A DNA stretch of 64,000 bases. Source: Scilla litardierei (lineage: Eukaryota > Streptophyta > Magnoliopsida > Asparagales > Asparagaceae). Under the pieces are notes generated by a model. It searched no databases and had not been told where the DNA came from. It saw nothing but the letters and a program-made list of their open reading frames with translations. Of the stretch, positions 11,932-22,047 are shown in pieces (the stretch's first letter is position 1; every line of letters begins with the position of its first letter). The stretch spans positions 135,172,448 to 135,236,447 of the forward strand of contig CM061136.1 of NCBI GenBank assembly GCA_030789695.1, written 5' to 3'. The translations under genes and the position numbers were made by a program.

Positions 11932-13254
11932 TGTAGAGGAATATGCCCTCGGATCATTTGTATTTGATGCAAATGAAAATTTAAGCCTAGATAGGGACTA
12001 ATTTGCATATGATGCAAATGAAAATTTAAGCCTAGATAGGGACTAATTTGCATATGATGCAAAAGAGATTAAATGTGTCTTAAATTGTTTAAGACTATAT
12101 TTAATTAAATAAACGCGTTGAAAAGGTTACCTAGATGACGGGATCGTCCCGCTCTAAACGCAGGTTCAAACCGCGTCAAAAACGGAGTCCAAATGCACAA
12201 GTTATAGCCTAAACAAGTCAGCCCAAACTGTTGGGCTGAAACCAGCGAAAATGGAGGCCCACCAAGCCCGAATTTTCTGGTTAGGGTTTTTTGAAACCTG
12301 GGATTTTCTTGACGGCTACGTTTCTAAGAGAAGCATGACTTTTGGCTAACTTTGGACAATTGTTTGAAGGGTCAAACGGACTCGGATTGACGAGCCGTTT
12401 TTCCTACGTGTTCACCGTTGAACCCTCTTTGATTTGGTAGGTTGTACCAACATTGAAGCTCAACGGTGAGGGAGTTAAAATTCGAGAAAGTTTGCCCTTT
12501 GTGAAAGGCAAACTAACTTGATTTAATTAATCCCAAATTAATAGTCCCACATCGGATTTTGAGAGAAGGGGAGAGTCCACCGCCTATATAAATAGGGGTC
12601 TGCTCTCCTCCTCAAAACTCGTCCCAAGCTCTAGATCTGAGCGGCTCTCAAAAATGTTGGAGCACGCTCGGATCTAAGCTTAAATTAATATTTCTCCCCT
12701 CCCTATATATTTCTGCCTTACTCCTGAGGGCTCTAGCAAAGCCGCAAAGGAGTTCGGATTCAGATCCGAAATCTTGGCGGAGGTTTCACTCGCGTGAAAC
12801 TTTCTGGAGCAAGTGGTTGGCTCGGTGACGAGAAGTTGCTTGGATCGGCGTAAGTGGTTGCTGGAATCGGAGCGGTTCGTGCGGGAAGGGCAATTGATTG
12901 CATTCGGTAACACTTTTGCTGCAAGGCAAGAGTTACGGGTATGTTGAGTTTTCTCAACTTTAGTTTTAATTAATGTGCATTATTTTATTGCAGTAGCTAT
13001 AGTAGTTAATTAGATAGTAGTAACCTCAGGGGTTGGTCTGGACCCAACCCCGGGATAGTAGCATTTTCTTGGCTTGGGTTTTATGCAGATAGGGCTAGTT
13101 TATATAAAATGTTTATATAAAGTTTTTCTCTTTATTTTTCCGCTTTCGCTGCGTTAATTTTGTGCATGGTTGTCCAACCTTCGCTCTCAAGTAGGGCGAA
13201 GGACGGACAATGCACTAGTCGAAAGAGAGCCCTTGGATCAGATAAAACCCATCA
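11932..13254 (+). repeat. Element B 3' LTR
   Basis: A 1323-bp copy of the 5' LTR. It is longer mainly because a 45-bp segment containing GCAAATGAAAATTTAAGCC is duplicated in tandem near its start (about 11957-12046). The other differences are scattered substitutions and 1-2 bp indels. Confidence 0.95.
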
Positions 13255-13259
13255 CAAGT

Positions 13260-13863
13260 ACCGGTTGATTTTGTGGTGATGGACATGCCAGAAGACAAGC
13301 ATACCCCTATTATCCTTGGACGACCCTTTATGGCAACCGCCGGAGTTTTGATAGACGTGAAGAATGGGAAGCTTTCCCTCAATGTGGGCCAAGAAAGAGT
13401 CGAATTTGACTTGGGGTTGTCGATGAAGCATCCGAACCCCCCGGACGATCCTAGTATCAGTATGCTGGAGAACGAAGAAGATAGAGCTGTTGAAACAAGT
13501 GCCTGGGAAGTACTCTCGAGGAATCCCCCCGATAGCTTGGGGGACCTTGGAGAGCAAGTTGGCCCCCCAAAGAATGAAGTTGCTAATGAGGCGGCCGCGC
13601 GACGTGTGACCCCTCCCGGATTCCCTAAGGCTCCTCCTACGAGGAGAAAAGGGAAAGAACCCATGGACCTCACCGGTGATGAGGTCCGGATTCTGAAAAA
13701 GATGGTGGTAGACGCCAATTTGAGGGAGAAGCCCCCGGATCCTGTCGACAAAGGGAGGGTAGTTGAGCAAATCTTCTTACAGCCACCGACTACACCAATA
13801 GCCACAACCTCTGGAGTTGAAGAGATGCCGAATTTTGGGCATCACCCATATCGCCCACCATGA
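13260..13863 (+). pseudogene. pro: Element A protease, 3' part and linker
   Basis: The continuation of the protease interrupted at 5082. Removing element B and one CAAGT copy leaves the frame unbroken across the junction. It carries 'IILGRPFMATA', the conserved C-terminal protease motif (ILGRPF), then an acidic, proline-rich linker, and stops with TGA at 13861-13863. In a complete Athila element the reverse transcriptase would follow here. Instead there is non-coding sequence beginning with the conserved 'GGGAGGCAACCCA' (13915-13927), which normally follows pol or gag in these elements. Confidence 0.88.
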
Positions 13864-14835
13864 ACATCATCAACGGGCGTCGAGCTAAACGACGTTAAAC
13901 AAAAGCGCTTCATGGGAGGCAACCCACGCTCTAAACTTTTGTTTCAATTTTTAGGATTATTTTTAACTTTATTTTATCTATTTTTATAAATAAATCCTGC
14001 CGCAAGAACTTCCGTTGTGGAACTTAGGCGATTTGTGGGTTTTTGCAGAAAACAAGGCCCCAACCGATCGGTTGATAACTCAACCGATCGGTTGGGATGT
14101 ATCAGCTAACGGCCATGTCTGCCATTGAATGAACCGACCGGGTGAGGAAAGAAGAGACCGGGTGACTTGGGGAAACTCTCGGGAAAATTTCAGGGATTTG
14201 TCAACCGATCGGGTGACAAGAAGCAAGACCGGTTGAGGGACCGGGTGAGAAACCCTAAACTTTCGGGAAAATGTGTGGAGCGGTCAACCGATCGGGTGAC
14301 AACTCACCCGACCGGTTCACCTGTTGCAACTCTTCAGCCAAAGTTTTCGACCACTAAGTCAACCGATCGGGTGACAACTCACCCGACCGGTTCGACTTAA
14401 ATCCCTATAAATGGCTGCCCCCTGCCCGTTCGATCCGCCCTCGCCCGATTTCGAATCCCAGACCGACGCTTCGACTCCCCCTCTTGCGCCTGACCTCGTT
14501 CTTCCCCTAAATCAACCCCAATCGACCCCCCTCCCTATCCATCTCTCCAACGATTTCTCTCCATCCTACTCGATTTCACCTGCACACAAAACCCTAACTT
14601 TCACCCATTCTCCTCCAATTTCGAAACTTGCTGAAGGGATTGCCACGGCTTCACACGTGCTCCTGTCGAGTAGCATTGGGACGTCTACGAGCAACTATCT
14701 TCATCTCATTTGGGTAAACTCGCTCCTTAGCTCAATTTTTATTTTGCCCTAAATATTTCATCTTGCTCGTTGGCCGTGTTTGTGTGTATTCATCGTCTTT
14801 TGCATACACTCACACACACACACGGCTCTTGCACA
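13864..14835 (+). promoter_or_regulatory. Internal dyad cluster and TATA box of element A
   Basis: Between 14060 and 14395 the U3 dyad of this element recurs, with several copies of TCAACCGATCGGGTGA and paired CACCCGACCGGTT. A TATAAAT box follows at 14406-14412, about 12 bp after the last dyad. The same order and spacing occur in U3 at 1742-1796. The downstream 420 bp would form the leader of a separate transcript for the ORF at 14836. Promoter activity is inferred from this duplication of layout. Confidence 0.6.
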
Positions 14836-15237
14836 ATGCCTCCTCGCCGTGCTAAGCCCACCGACGCCAGCTCTTCCAACCCTAGGCCCACCCGTCGCGC
14901 TCGTCGCACACAATCCCCCTCTCAATCCACCACCACCAATTCATCTACCACCACACGCACCACTTCCCCCGCTTACATTGGCGATGCCGAATTCGGGGTG
15001 TCATTCCAAAACGACGGCCAATCCGACCGATTCGCGGCCATGATCCTCTTAGCTGGACAGGGTGGTCGGATAACTCAGGAGTCCGTCGACCGAGACCTGC
15101 CCTTTCTTCAAAGCTTCATTCGCCACATTCGCACTGACCCACCCGATGTCTCCGAGCTTCACATTCCACCCCCCACCACTACTGGCCCCCAGCACAGGCC
15201 CCCATCACCACCCCCAGAGGGTGGTGCCTCTGCTTGA
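14836..15237 (+). CDS. Short third ORF of element A, function unknown
   Basis: An ORF of 133 residues starting MPPRRAKPTDASSSN. The first half is a basic, serine/threonine-rich, probably disordered segment. Then come about 45 ordered-looking residues ('DRFAAMILLAGQGG') and a proline-rich end. It sits where complete Athila elements have their envelope-position ORF, and the basic start is of that kind. I see no signal peptide or membrane segment, and the product is much shorter than usual, so it is probably truncated. The upstream ATG at 14770 adds 22 residues but is less likely. It is downstream of the internal dyad-TATA module. Confidence 0.45.
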   Translation: MPPRRAKPTDASSSNPRPTRRARRTQSPSQSTTTNSSTTTRTTSPAYIGDAEFGVSFQNDGQSDRFAAMILLAGQGGRITQESVDRDLPFLQSFIRHIRTDPPDVSELHIPPPTTTGPQHRPPSPPPEGGASA

Positions 15238-17023
15238 TATTTTCCCATCCCGCCTTTGTCCCCCTATTTTTAGTGCCCATCTGTCTTTGCAGGGCCCTGC
15301 TTTACCACTGCCAGGGGGAGGACCCATTCACGTCCCAAATCGATTTCTTTTTATTTCTATTTCCTTTCTTTTCTTTTATTGACATCCCCCTTGCATATCC
15401 CTGCACTTTCATGATCACATCATCTTGCTAGCATTGTCATGTCTAGCTTGGGGGAAGTCTATTTTGCTGTGTTGTCGTGTTTTATTTTCTTTGTGTGTGT
15501 GCTTGTTTTATTTTTTGTTTGTCGTGTCATCTTTCTTTCTTTCTTTCTTTCTTTTTCTATTTTTAGGTCGTGTGGTGTGCTTTTTATTTTATATTTCTTA
15601 TTTTCAGTTTCGTATCTGTGTTTTCCATGTTTTTCTTTTCTTTTTTGTGTCGGTGTGTATTCCCCCCATTTTCATTGCCCTCCCGTGCTCACTCTTATTG
15701 CATTGAGGGCAATGCAAGCTTCAGCTTGGGGGAGTCGCACTTTGTGCGTCATTTGAGTCTTTCTTTTTCGTATTTGAGTCGTTTTCCTCCATCTTTTTCT
15801 TTTTCATTTTTCTTTTCTTCTTTTTATCTCTTTCTCCTAGAGATGAACCCTATGATGAATTGCCACAAAATCACACACACCTAGCATAGCATCGATGAAT
15901 ACACTCACTAGCCCTAGGATATCGAGTCCCCCTGCATTTCACGCATCGTGGGTCCACTTAGCTTTTTGTGAGTCGTGTGTCGTGCCTAGCTGTTTGGTGT
16001 GCTTCTGCTTTGTGATTTTACTTTATATACCTGTCCAGGAATGACCCCTAGAATATCACGCTTCGATATGAATAATGCGGTATTTGCTTCTCTTGTCTGT
16101 TTCTGTATGCATGATTATATATATCGTATGCTTCATTTCGCATGTGTCGGGGTTCCAAAATTAAGGACTAGGATAACCCATTAATCCCATGCTCTAATTA
16201 GCGAGAATAGTTTCCTTTGCCCAAGTGTTTAGATTCCGACTTCTTTTTTGTTTTACTTGGTGCAAATCCCCTCGTCGTGTACCGTTCTTCCACTTGGGAG
16301 AGTACACAATTGTATAGCCAAAAACCCAAAAATCCAAAAAAAAGAGAAAAGAAAAGAAAAACCCAAAAAGAAAAGAAAAGAAAAAATTGTATAGCCAAAA
16401 AGCCAAAAAAAAATACAAATACCCAAAACCCAAAAAAATTCCCGTGTGAATATCTTTTCCTGCTTGCCGAGAATAAAGGGAAGGCGAGAATTTGCACCGA
16501 GTGTTCTTCTCCACATCATCTCAACCCCCATCGGTTTCGAAAACACTTGGCTTATGAACTTTTTAGCTATTATCTAGGCTATAGTGGAGTGATTTCCTTA
16601 ACCCTAGTTGTGGAGTCCCCGACGCATGACATGTTTCGATTCTCTCTCTATTCTCGTGCATGCTTGAACTATATATTCACCGCTTTATTCAATTCGAATC
16701 GATATTTGGGTCATTTCCTGGATTTGTGTATATCGAGCTTTATCGCACATCGTATCTAGTGACACCGTCTGCTAGCGCACGACCACACTCACTCGCGCTT
16801 CACCGCGTGGGCCCATGGCACTTGTCTGGACTCGTATTCCTTGGTTTAGTGATGTGATTTGGCATTTGCTTGCTTGATGTGTCGTTTTTCATTTTGTTGG
16901 CCCTGACGGGTGATCTAGAATATAGAGTTTTCTTTTTCTCTCTTTCTCTCTATTTTTCCTCTCCGAGCTCCTACTCTCACTCGTCTTCCTCGAGGACGAG
17001 GAAGAGTTCAGCTTGGGGGATTT
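15238..17023 (+). other. Element A 3' non-coding region with polypurine tracts
   Basis: T-rich and pyrimidine-rich sequence with no supported gene; the ORFs here are low complexity. The primer tract GCTTGGGGGA (17011-17020), four bases before the 3' LTR, is the plus-strand primer. Two more copies of AGCTTGGGGGA lie at 15445-15455 and 15723-15733. An A-rich stretch with CCAAAAA runs occupies 16318-16440. Confidence 0.75.
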
Positions 17024-18612
17024 TGACGTGCGTTTATATTTCATATATTTCCGCACGTTTTCTTCCGTGATTTTCCGTATTTTACCGCCGTCTTATATTT
17101 GTTTTCTTGTGTTTCTTGTTTTCTTTCACTTTTTCGTGTTTCCGTATTTTGTAGGAGTTTACTGGCATATGGGGCATAAAACGATGATATCATGAGTCCC
17201 CGGAGCAACTGGAGGAGTCACGCGTGATCCAGGGGGTCAAACGATGAAGATTGCATCTTTCAGCCCCTCACCCGATCGGTTGGTCATTGTCAACCGATCG
17301 GGTGATGCATGCGTGCACCACCCGAACGCAGCTTGGAGCTCACGAGAAGTCACCCGGTCGGTTCAGTGACCGGGTCAAAAGCCCAAACTCTCTGGAATTC
17401 GAAGCTGATTGCCAACTGATCAGGTGACCTTCACCCGATCGGTTCACCTGTAGCTGAATTTCAAAAGCCAAGACACGAAGATCCAACCGGTCTCCTCACC
17501 CGGTCGACACCAAGATCCAACCGACCGCATCCATGTTTCAACCGACCGGTTCATCCTGACCGGGTGAAGTCCCGCATTGCGCTGTGAAAATTTGGAGCAT
17601 GCCACCCGATCGGTTGACTTGTCAACCGATCGGGTGATATCTTTTCATATATATAGAACCCTAGATTTTCCAGAAACAGGAGCTTGTTATTTTTTGCTGT
17701 TTTCTTCATTTTGTGACGGCTGTAATTTCCCAGTTTTTGTAAGTTTTCAGATCTTTGTCAAACTTTAGTATTATCTTAATTGCTTTACTACCATTGCATT
17801 TCTATTGTCTGATCATGATTTTTACGGTCGATTTCTGTTTAGATCACTTTTTACTAAATATCTGTGAGTAGTTCCCAAATCTGGGATTTTGGCGGAAACC
17901 CCTTCGTGGGCTCTTCCCGATGCATCCATAGGGCTAGGAAATTGATAGGGATTAGGAATCTAACAGTTACGCGGGGTGTTTTATTGTCATCGGCAGGAAA
18001 AATACCGCCTTTGACCGTTGGGCCAAGGGGGAATAAACTTGGCGGTTGACTCCCTAGCCATAGCTCACGCCCTTAGCGTAGACGCCGAATCCTAGCGCGC
18101 GGGAGCGGCAGGATGAGACGTTGGGAGTTATCGTTGCGAGCTTAGTGCTCCCGGAGTCGATCAGTGTTAATGGACACGGGAGTGCCCACTGATCAAACCC
18201 GGGAAGTCTGGCGTATCATCCTGGGCACCGACTGGAATATCGGGCCCATGGGACGCCGGTACCACTTTCAGAGGCAACGTCTCACCATTAGACCCTAATT
18301 CCGATCGCTATCCTACCCGTAGGCCGTATCGGTGAGAATCGCACGATGGGGTGGAAACCAAAGTCCCGGGTTTTTCCTTTATATTGTCTATACCTTGCAT
18401 TCCATTTACCGTGACAACCCATCATTTGATCCGGGCTAGCTCGCCCATGGGGTGATTTTGATCCTCTTTGACACAAGCACATCCACGCCTCCCTGAGTTC
18501 GACCCCCAAGCCACACTACAACACCGTGTGCTTGCGGTTACAAATATTTAAATCTCACGCCCCCGATCGTATTATTGCACACATCTAGCACGCACGGCCG
18601 GGGGGGGCGTCA
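17024..18612 (+). repeat. Element A 3' LTR
   Basis: A 1589-bp copy of the 5' LTR with the same ends, dyad cluster and TATA box. Differences are scattered substitutions. It is followed at once by the target duplication GAAGC. Confidence 0.95.
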
Positions 18613-19362
18613 GAAGCACCAGGCCCAAGTTGGAGTAGATATGCGATACTAGTTGGTCATGCGACACATTAACTTGAACATACTAGCACACTATTCAAAT
18701 TCCTAAATCTAGAATTAAAGTGACTTACAGGTTTCGAGATCGTTGGGGAAGACGAGACTGTAGCTAAAGCTATCAGGGGTGCTCGTGCGCGAGAACTGGT
18801 TCCTGCAAACATAAAATACAAGTAGTTTTAGGTTATTCTATTTTTAAACTATTTTTCTTAATCGTTTTTATTTTTATAATAGCTTAAAATAGGTCAAAAT
18901 ACCTATTAATAATTTTAAACATACTAGATTTGAAGAATATAATTTTATCTAGTGGAGAATAATTTTCTGAAACTTATTAGTAGTTTTTTTAATTTTTAAA
19001 TGCTATAAATCAATTTTCAGAATTTAAAATCAATTAAAAACTAATTTTTGAAATTAAAAATTAACTATCGTAAATGCTCAGTGATTTGTGTATAAAAATA
19101 TACACATCAGAAATTGACATATAATATGTCAAAATTTTACTCTCAACTAGTAGAATACGAAGGTATTATTAATATGTTGGGCTTTACGTGTAGTATGAAA
19201 AATATAAGTATTTTTAGCAAATTTGAATTAAATATTGTAAACTTTCAAAATAAGTACCCGATTCGAATTATTCAGGTTTCTACGCATTCGTGGCGAAGTG
19301 TTGGATTTTCTGGTGGTCTCCTTGTATTTTTCTAATAGGTATATTATTTATTATGAATTTTT
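18613..19362 (-). repeat. Outer Tekay/Del-like LTR, second piece
   Basis: The continuation of the sequence left of 1162. It is mostly AT-rich and non-coding. It is interrupted at 19362 by element C, where five T lie on each side of the insertion. Confidence 0.4.
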
Positions 19363-20802
19363 TGTTGGATCTGGATTTAAGCCTAGAGGGGGTGAATAGG
19401 CTTATAAAAATATTCGTGCAACCCACACGAAATCTCGGGCAGTTAAAGCACAATCAATCAGACGCAGAGTATAGAAAATCAGTCACAGCATGCACATGCG
19501 ATATACACTGGTTCGGTCATCTCAATGACCTACGTCCAGCCCCAAAAGCAATACTAGATTATTAAAGTTAACTAGTACAACATGTAGCTAGAGTACCAAC
19601 TCTACACTCACCTGGCTCTCAGTACCTGCACTCACCAAAGTGCCAAACGATAACAATCCTAGTAAAGCTTTCTCTTGGCTAGTCCCAACTCGCCAAGTCT
19701 CCAAACAGATAATAAAATAATTCTACAATGATCACAACGCCACAATCACAATATAATAGAGTATAAAGTTTAGAATTGCTCAGTTGTGACGGCGTTGGTG
19801 TCTCTGTTGTTCAACACGTGGTCAGAAGCAGTCTAGCATCTAGGAGTCCCCTCTATAGTCACGGTAATGCTCCTTAGTTGCAGATTGGAAGTCACGGCCT
19901 CTGATGTTGATGGAGAGTTGATGTTACGTCTTGCAAGTTGAAGTAGTCAATGTATACCAATTTCCTAGGTTGCGGCAGGAGCAACCTAAACACCAAGTTG
20001 AGGCAGGCTTGGAGGCAAGCAGGCTTGAACGTGAGGCCTCGACAACTACTAATCTTTGGAAAGGGGAATTTTTTGTCAATAATTTCGGGGTGCTTTGGTT
20101 TTTGATCATGAGGTTGTGGCAAGAGAGATTTTTTATTGAAAGGATGAGGTCATGCAATGTCGGCTGCTCTTGGGGTTTTCAAAAAGAAACATGCGGCCAA
20201 GAGCTTGAGGATTTTGCAAAGCTCTTCTTAGTCAATTATTTTGGCTGCTCTTGGGGGTTTCAAAAGGAAACATGCAGCCAAGAGCTTGAGGATTTTGCAA
20301 AGCTGTTTGTCAATTATTTCGGCTGCTCTTCGGGTTTTCAAAAAGAAACGTGCGGCCAAGGGAAAGAAACATAGGTCAAAAGATTGCGACTTTCATGGGG
20401 TTGCGGCATCAAAGAATCAGTTGGGGTTTTCAATTTATTTGGCCGGCCTCCCCTAGCACATATTTGGGTGATGACTTATAAAGGGGTGCCTAGGGTTTTT
20501 GTGCAGCTAGATGTTCATCCAATGGTCAAGGTGAATTCAGCTAGGGAGAGTCCAAGTGCAAGGGTTATGGGTAATGTGTATGAAGTATGGTATAAATTTG
20601 GAAACGGATTTGATCTTAACTCCAATTAACTCACAATCGATTGCATCTCCCTTTTGACTATTTCTCCTTTGTACGTTGACTAAGTCTCTCAATGAGCTAA
20701 TCACAAGCTAGCCATTCCTGAAACACTTAACACACACGTTAAAAATGTTCATACTTGTTTGTTATCATCAAACACGAAGTTCATAAATCGTTGCTACCAA
20801 CA
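19363..20802 (-). repeat. Element C 3' LTR
   Basis: A 1440-bp repeat matching 27533-28979. It carries three direct repeats of about 80-90 bp at 20159-20356. Confidence 0.93.
20159..20356 (-). repeat. Three ~80-90 bp direct repeats in the C LTR
   Basis: Each unit contains GGCTGCTCTTGGGG and, about 20 bp on, GGCCAAGAG or a close variant, followed by CTTGAGGATTTTGC in the first two. The GCTCTTGG and CCAAGAGC arms are complementary, so each unit can fold back. The same triple repeat is in the other LTR at about 28338-28537. Confidence 0.75.
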
Positions 20803-20816
20803 ATCTCCCCCTTTTG
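20803..20816 (-). other. Element C polypurine tract
   Basis: On the minus strand, AAAAGGGGGAGAT lies next to the start of the 3' LTR and is the plus-strand primer. Confidence 0.88.
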
Positions 20817-22047
20817 ATGATGACAAACTAAGAATAAGATTTGAGCGATAAAGTTCCAAATAGTGTGTGTGTGAAAGTGTGATGGTAGAGGATGACATGC
20901 AATGCTATATAATGATGTGCAAACAATGATGTGCAAAGTTAACAATATGCATGCTCCCCCTATATTCATGCTCCTCCTTAATCAAACACTCACATTTTCA
21001 TGAGCATCATGATCATTAATATCAAATACCAATTCACAATGATACCAAGTACCACAATACCAAATCTTACCAAGTTTTTCTCCCCCTTTGGTATCATCAA
21101 AAGTTGAAACACGAAGTCAATACCATATGACATGCAAAAAGAGAGCATTATTAATCATTACCAACAATTGCATGTATACTACCATAGAATAATCAAGTCA
21201 AATCCAATGTTGTTAAATAACTAAGACTTCAACACCAACGTGTAAGTGTGATGATTAAAATTGAAGCACATAAGGAGAATCATTTAAGAAAGCCAACTAA
21301 AAACAATCCACACTTTCCATATAACATTCTATTACCTAGGATTGATTTTCTCCATCTCATTAAAAATGAGTTCAAGATACCACACCCAAAAACATAGCCT
21401 ATGAGGACTCTTAGATGTGGGATGGCATTGCTTGATGAGTAAAAACACCAATGCTAAAGTTTACACATAAAGCTTTTGTTGGATACTCGTGGGTGATACC
21501 GTTGCCAAAGATTGTATCCATTTTCCATACGGAGCAATTATTTTTCTCTTTCATTTTTTATACTTTTAGTAACATTATTTATGCTCAATTTTTTCCATGC
21601 AAGGTATATCATATCTCTTAGATTTTCAGTTAAGTTTTCCTCCTACATTCACATTCCAGACTTCAAAAAATCTCCAAATGTGCAGCAATAATAATACATG
21701 TGGAAGTGAAGATGTAGGTGTAGAAATCAAGTTATTTTCAGTTATTGAACATGCCATGAAAATTTAGAAAGATGAACATGCGCATGTAGCCAAAGCAATA
21801 ATACACCAATTTCTACATAGATATGAAATTCATTCATGAAGATTTCTTTAATGAATCAAAGAGACAGATACACATTTAAGCATCATTTTTTTATTTTTCA
21901 GTTTTTTTTGTTTTTATGCATGAAGTACTAAACCAAACATGAGATGCTATCACACAAAACAAAGAAAATCATCCACAATTAACAATGCAACTACTAGCAC
22001 ACAAACCAGAAAAAGTTTAAGCACACAAGAAAGCATGAAATCCCGTA

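Larger units (their letters stand above)
5083..13254 (+). mobile_element. Element B: Tork/TAR-like copia retrotransposon
   Basis: A Ty1-copia element with LTRs starting TGTAGAGGAA and ending AACCCATCA, flanked by a perfect 5-bp duplication CAAGT (5078-5082 and 13255-13259). The order is LTR, initiator tRNA-Met primer site, long leader, gag-protease remnant, integrase, reverse transcriptase, RNase H, polypurine tract, LTR. Integrase before reverse transcriptase defines copia. Assignment to Tork/TAR is from remembered protein resemblance and is tentative. It is inside the protease frame of element A and so is younger than A. Confidence 0.95.
1162..18612 (+). mobile_element. Element A: Athila-type gag-protease retrotransposon
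   Basis: A Ty3-gypsy element bounded by LTRs that start TGACGTGCG and end GGGGCGTCA, with a perfect 5-bp target duplication GAAGC (1157-1161 and 18613-18617). The primer site matches tRNA-Asp, as is typical of Athila. The coding content is gag, protease and a short ORF near the 3' end. No reverse transcriptase, RNase H or integrase is visible. Without nested element B the length is about 9.3 kb. It is non-autonomous and resembles the TR-GAG class of gag-only LTR elements. Mobility would have needed enzymes from a full Athila relative. Confidence 0.93.

Noticed and set aside
14411..14752. A 113-residue ORF directly after the TATAAAT box of element A
   Set aside because: Its ATG overlaps the TATA box and the protein is low-complexity proline/serine without a domain. 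It is more likely leader sequence.
15425..16759. Several overlapping ORFs of 60-180 codons
   Set aside because: They are phenylalanine-rich or lysine-rich products of T-rich and A-rich tracts in the 3' non-coding part of element A.
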